From the NCBI RefSeq assembly GCF_000234665.1, contig NC_018306.1, forward strand, positions 186,001 to 250,000: a stretch of DNA of 64,000 nt. Direction: 5' to 3'. Both the position numbers and the translations under genes were made by a program. This document shows positions 50,401-60,900 of this stretch, piece by piece (within the stretch, counting starts at the first letter, position 1; the number at the start of each line of letters is the position of its first letter). Source of the stretch: Leishmania mexicana MHOM/GT/2001/U1103. Taxonomy: Eukaryota > Euglenozoa > Kinetoplastea > Trypanosomatida > Trypanosomatidae. The notes under the pieces are model-generated. The model did no database searches. It saw only the letters and a program-made list of their open reading frames with translations, and was not told the origin of the DNA.

Positions 50401-52371
50401 TTTTTCCAGGGCTCGTTTTGGTGTGCGGTGGGCCGGGGGCCAAGGCGGGTTTCTTTTCGGCGGGCTCGGGCGGTTAACCCGGCTTAGCGGCGCCCCACGG
50501 GGGGCCCCGGCGCCGCAAAAAAGGCCCCCGCCGACCTCCAAAACGCCAGGAGGGGTTACCGCAGCACGCCGGCCACCTGGGGGCTATTGGCGACTTTGGC
50601 TCCGTGGTGTGCGCGGGGCTGCGTGATAAGTTTTGGCGGCGCCACTACGGTTTCGCAAGGTCCCGCCGGCAAGGCGGCCTCGCCACCCCGCCGCCAAAAA
50701 TACAGGCGCGGGTCCGGGGATGCGTGGCGGGGTGGGGCGCCGCCCCCCCCCCGGCCGCTTTGTGCGCAAAAGGGACGTTTCCCAAGGTTCTTTGTTCCAA
50801 AGCTTTGCGGAAGGCTCTGCTTTTCGGGATTATCCGCCGCCCCAGTCATTCCGCGCGCGGGGTGGTCAGGGGGTATTGGGGGTGGGCTTTTGAAGCAGAT
50901 CATGCCCCCTCATGCGCCAAGCGCCGGGAAACCCAGCGGGCCCCCCAAAAAGAAAAGGGGGGCGCGCAACGCAGCGGGCGAATCCCCGCCAGAAGGTTCT
51001 TTTGGCCAAAACGGCGGCGCGGCGGGCGTTGCGGCTTGGTTCCTTATTTTTGCTTACAGGTGGGGGGGGCAGACCCTGCCGGTGCCGCCGCCCCAGCGAA
51101 GGAGGGGCGGGGGCGTTTTTTGGCGCCGTCAAAAAAAAATTCCCCAGCGTCGCAAACGGAATGGGCGGGGCCGCCGGCGAAACCCGGCGGGTCGCGGGGC
51201 AAAAACGGTAGGGCCTGGCGGCGGGGGGAAAAACACATAACGGGGGAGAAAGGCGGCGCGGCAAAACTGGCGCTTTGCGCCCTTTGTGGTGGCCGGTGGG
51301 TCCCCAACGCGCGGCCACAGCGCGTGTTGCTGGTGGGTTGACTGCGGCCGCCCGAGGCGCCATACACATAGGAATGTCCGCCGGAACTTGGTCTGCGCAA
51401 AGGGCCCCGCTTGCGCAGAAAGCCAGGGTGTGTGTTTTTGCGGGGGTGGGGTTGGCGTGGCGCGAAAAAACCGTAAATGAGGGGCTTCCGAACGGGCGGG
51501 TTTTGGGGGGGGGGCTGGCCCCACCAGCCTGTCGCAGAAAGCCGTTGCGGTGGCTAGTGGCTTTTGTGCTGGTCATGGTAGTGGGTGGCATGGCTGGCCC
51601 ACTCGGCTCCTGTGTTGGGGCCCCTCTTGCCTTTTCTAAAATAAACCCGCGCCAGTTCGGGAGACAAAGTTCGGCGGGGCCCCGGTCGCCAGGATGGCAC
51701 CGCGCGTCGCCATTGGTGGCGTCGGTGGGGCTTTCCAAATGGCGCTCGGGGTCGGGATGTGGGGTGTGGTGGGGGGTTCTTGGCGCGCTCGCGGTGGTTC
51801 CCCCGGTGAGCCCGGGGGAGGAGGGGCCACGGGTGGGCTAAACGCCGCGCACCCGTAGGCCATATATGGGCCTCATAAATGCGGATAGCGGCTTTCCGAA
51901 AACCGTTTCCACCGGGTCCTCGCCGCGTGGTAAGTGTTTCGGCCGGCGCCACACGGGACCCCGCCGTCCCCAAAGGGCCCTGGTAAGAGAACGCTCCGCG
52001 AAAGGGCGTTTCAGGAATTTCATCATCGCCGCGCGCGGCGGGACCCGGCGAAAAGTTTGCTGCCGGGCTATTCTTGGTGGCAGCCACTTTGTGAGCGGGC
52101 AACCTCTTTTGGGGCGGAGCAGGCGGGCGTCCCGGAAAGAGCCCCGGCAAGGGGTCCCGGCCCCGCGCGCGCCAACAACAAACGGACCCCCGAACCCGCA
52201 AATACGTCATTTACGGCGTTTTCATAGAAACTAACGCGCGCCGATCGTTCCGGCATTAATAATACGAACTCCCCCCTTTGGGGGAAGAAAAGAAATCCCA
52301 CCGATACGGCGGTCCCCTGAAATTAAAAGCGATGCGCCGCCATACCATCATAAATGTCATCGTCTTGGCTT
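47426..52371. other. Anomalous homopolymer-rich segment, possibly low-quality assembly
   Basis: About 4.9 kb unlike everything else in the window. Runs of four to eight identical bases (GGGGGG, CCCCCC, TTTTTT, AAAAA) occur every few bases, GC is high, and simple dinucleotide repeats are nearly absent. Open frames exist on both strands because stop codons are rare, but their translations are Pro/Gly/Arg/Phe/Lys-rich strings without domains. I support no gene here. Its position between a truncated repeat copy and the SL array fits poorly resolved reads near a tandem array. A genuinely unusual sequence cannot be excluded. Confidence 0.7.
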
Positions 52372-52580
52372 CCGCCCCGCCATTGCGCGCGTGGTGGCCG
52401 CCGTGGCGGTGGTGGTGCGCCGGCGCCGGGCACGGGGTGTGCGCGCGCGGCCGCTCCCCGCACGACGCGGCGCTGCCCCGGGCCGTGGGGAACGCCGAGG
52501 GCGCCGGTGGCCGTGACGCGTGGTCCGGTGCGGTGCGGGCGGCGGCCCCCCCGGCGCCGTGCTGTGTGTGGGTTGCTTTT

Positions 52581-52684
52581 AACTAACGCTATATAAGTAT
52601 CAGTTTCTGTACTTTATTGGTATGCGAAACTTCCGGAACCCGTCTTCCGGCAAGATTTTGGAAGCGCGCAAGCGCTATTTTTTT
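52581..52684 (+). ncRNA. SL RNA: Spliced-leader (mini-exon) RNA gene, copy 1
   Basis: The exon (52581-52619, 39 nt, beginning AACTAACGCTATATAAG) is the Leishmania-type spliced leader. It donates its capped 5' end to every nuclear mRNA by trans-splicing. The splice donor is the GTATG that begins at 52620. The intron half contains an inverted pair (CTTCCGGAA near CTTCCGG), a likely Sm site in AAGATTTTGGAAG, and a hairpin GCGCGCAAGCGC. A run of seven T at 52678-52684 marks the end, giving an RNA of about 96 nt. Confidence 0.97.
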
Positions 52685-52910
52685 GTGTGTGCGGCAGCGC
52701 CCCGCCCCGCCATTGCGCGCGTGGTGGCCGCCGTGGCGGTGGTGGTGCGCCGGCGCCGGGCACGGGGTGTGCGCGCGCGGCCGCTCCCCGCACGACGCGG
52801 CGCTGCCCCGGGCCGTGGGGAACGCCGAGGGCGCCGGCGGCCGTGACGCGTGGTCCGGTGCGGTGCGGGCGGCGGCCCCCCCGGCGCCGTGCTGTGTGTG
52901 GGTTGCTTTT

Positions 52911-53014
52911 AACTAACGCTATATAAGTATCAGTTTCTGTACTTTATTGGTATGCGAAACTTCCGGAACCCGTCTTCCGGCAAGATTTTGGAAGCGCGCA
53001 AGCGCTATTTTTTT
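52911..53014 (+). ncRNA. SL RNA: Spliced-leader RNA gene, copy 2
   Basis: The exon at 52911-52949 and the intron are the same as copy 1. The T run at 53008-53014 has seven T. The spacer before it differs from copy 1 by GGCGGCCGTGACG against GGTGGCCGTGACG. Confidence 0.97.
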
Positions 53015-53231
53015 GTGTGTGCGGCAGCGCCCCGCCCCGCCATTGCGCGCGTGGTGGCGGTGGTGGTGCGCCGGCGCCGGGCACGGGGTGTGCGCGCGCG
53101 GCCGCTCCCCGCACGACGCGGCGCTGCCCCGGGCCGTGGGGAACGCCGAGGGCGCCGGCGGCCGTGACGCGTGGTCCGGTGCGGTGCGGGCGGCGGCCCC
53201 CCCGGCGCCGTGCTGTGTGTGGGTTGCTTTT

Positions 53232-53336
53232 AACTAACGCTATATAAGTATCAGTTTCTGTACTTTATTGGTATGCGAAACTTCCGGAACCCGTCTTCCG
53301 GCAAGATTTTGGAAGCGCGCAAGCGCTATTTTTTTT
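53232..53336 (+). ncRNA. SL RNA: Spliced-leader RNA gene, copy 3
   Basis: The exon at 53232-53270 is the same. The terminator run at 53329-53336 has eight T. The preceding spacer is nine bases shorter than in the other units. Confidence 0.97.
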
Positions 53337-53562
53337 GTGTGTGCGGCAGCGCCCCGCCCCGCCATTGCGCGCGTGGTGGCCGCCGTGGCGGTGGTGGTGC
53401 GCCGGCGCCGGGCACGGGGTGTGCGCGCGCGGCCGCTCCCCGCACGACGCGGCGCTGCCCCGGGCCGTGGGGAACGCCGAGGGCGCCGGCGGCCGTGACG
53501 CGTGGTCCGGTGCGGTGCGGGCGGCGGCCCCCCCGGCGCCGTGCTGTGTGTGGGTTGCTTTT

Positions 53563-53667
53563 AACTAACGCTATATAAGTATCAGTTTCTGTACTTTATT
53601 GGTATGCGAAACTTCCGGAACCCGTCTTCCGGCAAGATTTTGGAAGCGCGCAAGCGCTATTTTTTTT
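53563..53667 (+). ncRNA. SL RNA: Spliced-leader RNA gene, copy 4 (last)
   Basis: The exon at 53563-53601 is the same, with an eight-T run at 53660-53667. The downstream spacer leaves the repeat consensus at 53754 and runs into G+T-rich unique sequence, so this is the right edge of the array as assembled. Confidence 0.97.
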
Positions 53668-53754
53668 GTGTGTGCGGCAGCGCCCCGCCCCGCCATTGCG
53701 CGCGTGGTGGCCGCCGTGGCGGTGGTGGTGCGCCGGCGCCGGGCACGGGGTGTG

Positions 53755-54750
53755 GTGTAGCGAGGGGTGGCGAGTCGTGGGGCTGTGGGCCAGGATGGGT
53801 TTTACATTGTGCAGCGTTGTGTGGTGCTTTGGTGAGCGCTTTTCGCTATTTAGGGGAGTATGGGGGGGCGGGCTTGGGAGGGAATGAAAGTTTTTTTTTT
53901 GTGGGTGATTTGAGGAGATAATAGGGTTTGAGAGAATGAGGTGTATGGGAAGCAGTGGAAGTGTTTGCTTCAGTGAATTTGCGTTGATGTCGTTGCGACG
54001 GCGGCTGGTGTTTTCGGGGCGGGGAGAGAATTTTCTGTTTTTGGTGTTTGTGAGGTTTTCTTCTGGCGGACAGCCTTTTTCAGATTCGACGGAGTGTGGA
54101 GTTGAGCAGGCTGAAGGGGCGCTGCTATTGCTGAAAGAATGGACTGTGATGCGGTGTTTTGATACCGGTAAAGATTCGCGAAGGTTTGATCCTTGCGGGG
54201 GGGGCGGGGCGAAGAGAGAGGAACTGGGGTTGTTTGACTTTTGAGTCTGGCAATATTGTGCATTGATGTTCTGTGTGCTGTGACGTTTTTTTGTTGCTTT
54301 TAACGAGGTTAGGTGTTGAGGCGGTCCAGAGGACGTTTGACTGTGAATATGGCGGGGCGGTTTCTGTTGCACAGCTGATTGTTGGGGTGATCGCGTGGTG
54401 TTCTTGTGGCTACTGCCAACTTCTTGTTAGTGTTTTAAAGAGGCGTGTGCTTGGTGTTGTGCAGTGTATTTTGTGACAAGGGAGCCGTCGCACGTTTGAG
54501 TGTGCTGTGTACTGTCTTTGGATGCGGAAAAATAGCGGGTGGGGGTTGTTGCGTTTCAAGGAATGTGCTAGTGGGTCCCAAAGCGCATTTTCCCATGGAT
54601 CATGTCTTTTCCACGGCTGCCAAATAGGACTAGCTGACGGCCGCAATGCTTATCGTACAAAGGGGGCGACAGCAGTGCGCTTACAATGGGAACGGGCAAC
54701 TGCTGCGTGTCCTCGCTTTCTCGTCGGTCGAGAAGGCAATATTCATTCAA
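53755..54750. other. G+T-rich unique segment right of the SL array
   Basis: No supportable gene. From 53755 to about 54560 the plus strand is strikingly rich in G and T and poor in C, unlike either neighbour. A short plus-strand ORF (53936-54244, 102 codons) lacks a splice acceptor context and domains. The segment lies upstream of the first gene of the rightward cluster and is a candidate transcription-start region for it. Confidence 0.55.
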
Positions 54751-54794
54751 GTTTCTCTCTCTGTTTCCTGCTTTCTCTGTGATCACGTGGGTAG
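54751..54794 (+). promoter_or_regulatory. Trans-splice acceptor for the Hydin-like gene
   Basis: A classic tract, TTTCTCTCTCTGTTTCCTGC followed by TTTCTCTGTG, precedes GGGTAG with AG at 54793-54794. The leader to the ATG at 54917 would be 122 nt. Confidence 0.65.
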
Positions 54795-54916
54795 CTTCGT
54801 GGAGATAGTCGCTGCAGAACCGAAGGGGTAAGCGGACTTTGTATCCACATCGCAAGGAACGCTAGTGAAACAGAACATCAAGGTAAGGCCGGATCTCTAC
54901 AAAAGACGCCACAGAA

Positions 54917-57900
54917 ATGCTCGACATCAGCTGTGAGAGCATTTTGTTTGACGACGTGGCCGTTAACGATATTCCGGCCTATCGTCCTGTTCAAGTGAGG
55001 AACACAAGTGGATCTCCACTGCTGGTGAAACTCACCACCACCAGCCCAGTCGTTCAGATTCAGCTTTGCAATGAAAACTATGAAGCGATCAAGCGCGTAG
55101 GCTTTGCTGACACTCTCTCCGTCTACAGCGAAGCATTTGATCTCGTGGGCCTCATCTCATCTATTGAATTGGCGCCTTTCGAGGAAAAGGACCTTGTCGT
55201 GTGGTTTCGCGCTGATGCGGCCATGTTTTCACACCTCGTGAAGGGTTCGCAGCCTGTTCCTTACACTGGATCCCTGCAGCTCACTGTGGCAAATCCAGCA
55301 CCGGCGTCTCACCTCGGAAACGCACCGAAAGTAGACGGAGAAAAGAGGGTAGGAGCGCAGCAGCCGGCTGCCGCCTGCATCACGATACCGTTTCGAGCAA
55401 ACGTGTATGTGTCCTGTTTGAAACTCTCATCCACTGAACTGCATATCACCATGGCTCCGAACAAAACCCAGGTGACCGACTTTGTCGTCACTAACATGTC
55501 CTGCCAGCCGGTGTACTTTGCCATCCGCGATCAAGCTATGCCGCTACGTGGTCTTGATGTTGCACTGTACGAGTCTGATAAATTCGAAGAACCAAAGTTA
55601 GGTCACCGACTTCTGCTGGACAGCTACGCATACATGACTTTTTCGTTGATCCTGCGATCCTCCACGGCTAGCTCCACTGCGCAGCAGCAGTACCACACCG
55701 TCTTTCAGTGCGACAACCTGCGCGATAATCGCAATACGACACTCTTGTATGTGAGTGTCAACGTGGTGGCGGAATCGCAAGGTGACCTCGTCGCGTTTCA
55801 CGACACATCTGTGAATTTCGGTGATGTGTATCGCGGCACTAAAGCGATGGCGACCATTCGGGCTCAAAGCCTCGATGACCGCGAGGAGGCGGTACTGAGA
55901 CTTGGCGACGTGGATCGGAGAAAATGCGAGGGAAAAGTGTCGCTGATGAAGGGTAACGCCGCCGTTGACGAGATGACAATCGGGTCGCAGAAAGGAAATC
56001 AGCTCAACACCGTCACATTAATGTACCAACCTTTCTATGACGGCGACAGCAAGGACGAATCAAAGATAAAGTTCGATGTGGAGCTTTTGGTTGTTTCGGC
56101 TGATCGTGGTCACAGCCAGCGCGTGGTCATCCGGTGCGCCGCCGTTCTGTACACGAGTAACATAGTAGTGTCGCAGCGGTCCGTCAACTTTGGCGACTGC
56201 CAAGTCGGGCAGAGCAAGCGCTTTACGCTGCAGATCGAAAACCGTTCGCCATTGCCAGGGCAAATCGTGGTACAGCTGCGCAGCAAAATCATTCGAATCG
56301 AAGGCGTCTCGACCCCGCAGAAGCTTGCTGGCCGTGAGCTGAAGGAGGAGTTCTCTGTAGCACCGTCTGCATCGCTCCCGATAACGTTGCGAATCACCCC
56401 GCAGCGTGTCAATCCAATGTACCGCAAGCAGCTGACAATCATCAACGCGTCTAATCCGGCGGAGGACCGGCAAGTGATCAACATAGAGGCGAATAATATG
56501 GCACCGCTTGACGCTAAGCTGCACGATGAGCTGTATTCGTGGAAATGCGACCTTGGCAATATCGACAGTACCAACAGTCGAAGAGGCCCGTCAACACTGT
56601 GGGCTATTTCAGGGGTACCACTGATTGTTCCGTACAGTGTGCAGTCAAAGGTGGATTACAAGGTGGTGCTGAATCTGTGCTCCTCGTGCCCTGAGATTGA
56701 GGTGTTTTACTCGTCCGATGCAGTGGTCTGTGATCAGCTGGGAACGATTGCGGCAGAGATGCGCTCATTTTGCGTTTACGGCGAGAGCGAGGATGCCAGT
56801 CACCTCACAAATGAGGCGGCAGAGCAGCTTTTCACCGCGCGCGAGGAGCTGCTGCGACTCTTGAACGAGACGTCGCACAGTATTACGAACCGCATCACGT
56901 TGGAGCCATTGGTGTCGATAAAGGCGTACGTGCTGATTATTCGCACAGCCTCTCCCACAGAGCCGCTGACGAAGGAGGACGGTATTTCGATAGCGGTGGA
57001 CGGAATTGAGGCGCCGCGCTTTGTGCGACTGTCGTATCGACTTTGCGGCACGTCGTTTGAGTTGAATGGGCAAAAGACAAAGAATTTCGGCGAGGTGAAC
57101 ATTGGCGTGAAGAAGACGACAAAGCTGCCAATAGTGAACCGTTGCAATTCGTTTTTGTACCTTCATCTGTCGAAATCGCGTTCCGTGACAGCCGAGCATA
57201 TTCGCATGGAAAACAGCGACAAGCGGTCCATCTTTCTCACGATTCGTCCCTACGCGTCGCGCGAGATTGAGCTAACTCTGTACCCTGGCATCAAGGGTGT
57301 ATTTCAGGAAAAGATTCGCGTTTCGAACATACTGAATATCAAGAACACAATAACCATGACACTCAAGGCGACGGTGATCAAGGCAGATACGTTCGAAATC
57401 AGCCCAGATTCATGGACGTTCGAGATGCTGGTCCCTTCCTCGTCAAGCGTGCCAGCGCTCATGGCATCATCACCGCCGTTTCTGAAGGCAGAAGACGCCA
57501 CTGCCGCCGGGAATGCTCGCGTGGGTGCAAAGTTCACCGTGTCAAACACGAGTAACGCGCGCCGGCAAATTGTTGTTCGTTTGGACCTGAATAGCACTGC
57601 CGCAGCAAACGGCGTGAGCGCAGCGAACCCCTACTTGTCATTTGCGGGTGTAAAGGTGGCGGTGCAGCTGGACATGATGCTGAGTGGGGCGACTTCTGTC
57701 TCGGCACGAAAGCTGGAGGAGCAAATCGAAAAGCTAGAGCAGAAGCTGAAGATTTACGTGCGGAAAAATAAGACTGAGAAGGCCGAAAGCGCAATGCGCA
57801 AGATTGAGGCATACAGACTGGCGTTGAAGGGGGAAGAGGTCGACCTGACTGCCCTGGAAGCAGCGCAGTCGGGCATACAAAGCGCTACCGATCACGAGCT

Positions 57901-60900
57901 CTCGGAGAGCGAGGATGACAGCAGCGGCGCAGCGCTGCAGGTGTGGAGGAACAAAACGCAACAGGGTGACATTGTGCAGCTGCTGCGCCGCGAGGGCGTT
58001 GCGTTGCCATCAATGGACACCGGCGAGTCCGTCATAATCACGTTGTTCCTCGTGTGTAAACGTTTCGTGGAGGAGTCGATCCCAGTGTCACAGACCCAGA
58101 CAATGAACCTGCTCTTCTATGAGGCGCGAGATCAGGAGGCAAACCGCATTATCCCGATCGACTTGATCCTGCTGCGCACACCTGGCGATGCCGCGACACA
58201 ACAGCTGCTCGCCGTTCCATCCGTTGGAGCAACATCGCAGACGGTGTTGCCTCTTCCTGCAGCCGCGTCTGCTGTCGTCGTGCCGTCGGCGTCTCCGTCG
58301 CTACCGTCGCCGTTGCACCAGGACAGCGAGTCGTTGCAGGTCTCGCCCGATAACGCCACGGTCGTGTCCGCGTTTCCATCTGCCGGCGCCTTGCAAAGTG
58401 GAGGCGCTCTTCCTGGTAGCAGTGGAGCGGCTTCTCGCGCTTTGCAGAGCCGTCCACCGCCATGCATCCGCCTCCTTACAGCAGGCTCCCACCCTGGCCA
58501 CAGCGATGGATGCCCTCAAGCCACCTTTATGGGGCACCCCTTGATTGTCCTGCGCAACTGCATCGTGAATGACCAGACCGAGTTCAGCTTTATGGTGAAG
58601 GCAAACACGAACACCACGATCGTGGTTCTCGAGCCGCGGCGATGCGGCGGCAGCGTTGCAGCGGTGCTGGATGCGCGCTTCAAACTCTTTCCTCGAAACG
58701 GCCACGTGCGTCAGCAGGAGCCGCTGCGCATTGTCGTGGAGTGCACGGCGCGGAGCGTTGGCCCCCAAAAGTACTTTATTCCTGTGAAGAACATCTGCAA
58801 CGCTGCCGACGTGCAGTACCTCACGGTCGAGATGAATCCGACGGAGGAGACCGAGATGCTGACGACGGAGCCGAAGGAGCTGCTGTTCCGCGACGTCATT
58901 ACACCATGCGCGGCGTCGCAGCTGGAGACGCAGCTTGTGCTGATCCGCTGCCGCTTCTCCTTCCCGCATGCCCTCATCGTGCGCACCAACAAACCGTCGC
59001 AGCTGGCTCTCTTCGAGGATGCGTCCTGCACGGTGCCGCTGCTGCACCCGATACGCCATATCTTCGTGAAGGAGACAGTGCGTGTGTACGTGCAGCTCCG
59101 CCCTGGCGCACGATACGTTGATCCGTGCGCGCGGCAGATCCGCGCTGGTGTTCTCGTGGAGGCGGTGGCACCGAATCCCGTCGTGTCGAGCACCGCGTAC
59201 TGTGTGGTGGGCAAGGCGATTCTGCGCGCGATGGCGTGCGTTGGCAGTGGACTTTTCGAAGTGCCACAGGGAAGCCTCGACCTGGGGTGCGTGGCGCCAA
59301 CGCAGGACTATGTCAGAACGCATTTCACGGTGCGAAACACCTCCCACACGTTCGCTTTGCGCGTTGCGCTCGTGCCGTCATCGCCGCTGCTGGAGGTTGC
59401 GGAGGAGACGTCCGCTGGCAACGAAATTGTGGTGGCTCCTCTTCAGGAGCACATGGTTCCCATACTAGTTCATCTCCCAGCACCTGGCCTCACGCGTGAG
59501 TTTGTCGACGTGATGAACTGCAGCAGTTCGCAGGAGCCAATGCGGGTGTCGCTGTCTGCACTACGTATGAATGACGGCATCGTGCAGGTGGACCCGCCCG
59601 CCAACACGCGGCTGGCCTTCCCAGTCGCCGCGGTGGTGCGAGGTGAGCAAGGGAGGCAGCTGCATCTTCATCAGCCTGTTTCGTACTCGGTAACGCTGGC
59701 AAACCACCATAGCCACCGCGAGGTGGTCCTGGCAACGACAACTGCCGTCCACGCGTCGTGCGCGCTGCCGCTGTGGTTCCACACGCCGGACGAGGAGTCA
59801 AAGGTGCGTGCTGCCTTTGAAGAGGAACAGCGTCATGCGCTGGAGGCGGCGGACGACTCGCCGACGTCGACGCCGGGGCAGACGAGTGAGCCGCGCGCGG
59901 GGACGGTCGCGCCGACCACGACACCGGTGGCCGACCAGCCGCCGGCGATGTACACGAGGGGCCGTGTGGAGCTGAAGGCGAACCACACCCAGATCGTCAC
60001 ATGGACGTTGACGAGCTTACCCATGCTCACGTCAGAGGAGGTGGCGGCGGTGCTGCAGTATCAGATGGTGACTATAACGACGACGCTGCAGGTGTACGTG
60101 ACATACACGGCGCACTCTGCACGCGCTGGCGCAGCGGCAGGTGGGTGGCAGCCCTACTCTTCCGGGGCAATGTCGCAGGGAGGTTGGTATCGCGGGCCAA
60201 CTGCGGGGCAATGCGTTCTGCTCGTCCCCATCACGCTGTCGCTGGCAATGAGTGAGGGCAGGGCGGAGCCGGCGGTGGTGAGCTTGGGGCTTGTGGGTAA
60301 GGCGACATCGATGCCAACCTCTCCCAGCTCTTCGGCTTCCTCCGTGTCGTTGTCCAACGAGGAGCACGATGCTGCACCGGAGCACGGATTCGATGCCTTC
60401 GCCAGCGGCAGGGAGGAGGAGATGGTCCTCGCGGCGCGCCAGCGGCGCCGTCGTCGTTTGTGCGTCTCGAAACTGCGCCGTCCGCGAAACCACACCTTCA
60501 GCGCCTTCGCCTCCAAGTCGGGCCTCCAGCCGTCGTCGAGCCACAACATGGTTGTTTCGTTCCGGCTTATCAACTTATCGGCCGTCATACCGCTGCCGCT
60601 CAAGGTGGAGTGCCCGCCTGTGGTGCGGTTCTCTCAGACGCGCCTGACGATCCCGCCAGGGGAGAGCACGGTTGTCCAGGCGGCGTTGAACATGAAGCTC
60701 ATCGCGACGCAAGGGACGTTCCGTTACGAGGCCTTCTTCGTGAACGAATGGAATCCGGAGAACGACATAGCGGTCTGCATCACGGGGCAGTACTACTGGA
60801 AGGTGTTTCAGGTGCTGCGGGCCGACACGCAAGAGGAGGTGCGCGAGTCGCTCACACTGGCGCCACTGCGCGTGGAGCCGTCGCTGCGGGTGCCGCTCGC

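Larger units (their letters stand above)
52372..53754 (+). repeat. Spliced-leader RNA gene tandem array, four units of 321-331 bp
   Basis: Each unit has a GC-rich non-transcribed spacer (from CCGCCCCGCCATTGCGCGCG), the SL exon, a short intron and a T run. Exon-to-exon spacings are 330, 321 and 331 bp. The 321-bp unit lacks nine bases of the GTGGCCGCC spacer motif. The array starts part-way through a spacer and ends part-way through the next one (GGGCACGGGGTGTG). Leishmania normally has tens to over a hundred copies, so this array is probably collapsed. It is oriented with the rightward cluster. Confidence 0.97.

Noticed and set aside
49178..50443. 421-codon minus-strand ORF
   Set aside because: It lies in the homopolymer-rich segment; translation is Pro/Arg/Lys/Gly strings with no domain, and other frames on both strands are equally open.
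52278..53578. ORFs across the SL array
   Set aside because: They repeat with the 330-bp unit and are read-through of the GC-rich spacers.
52372..53754. CRISPR-like regular repeat
   Set aside because: The units are 321-331 bp tandem copies of SL RNA genes, not short repeats with unique spacers, in a eukaryotic genome.
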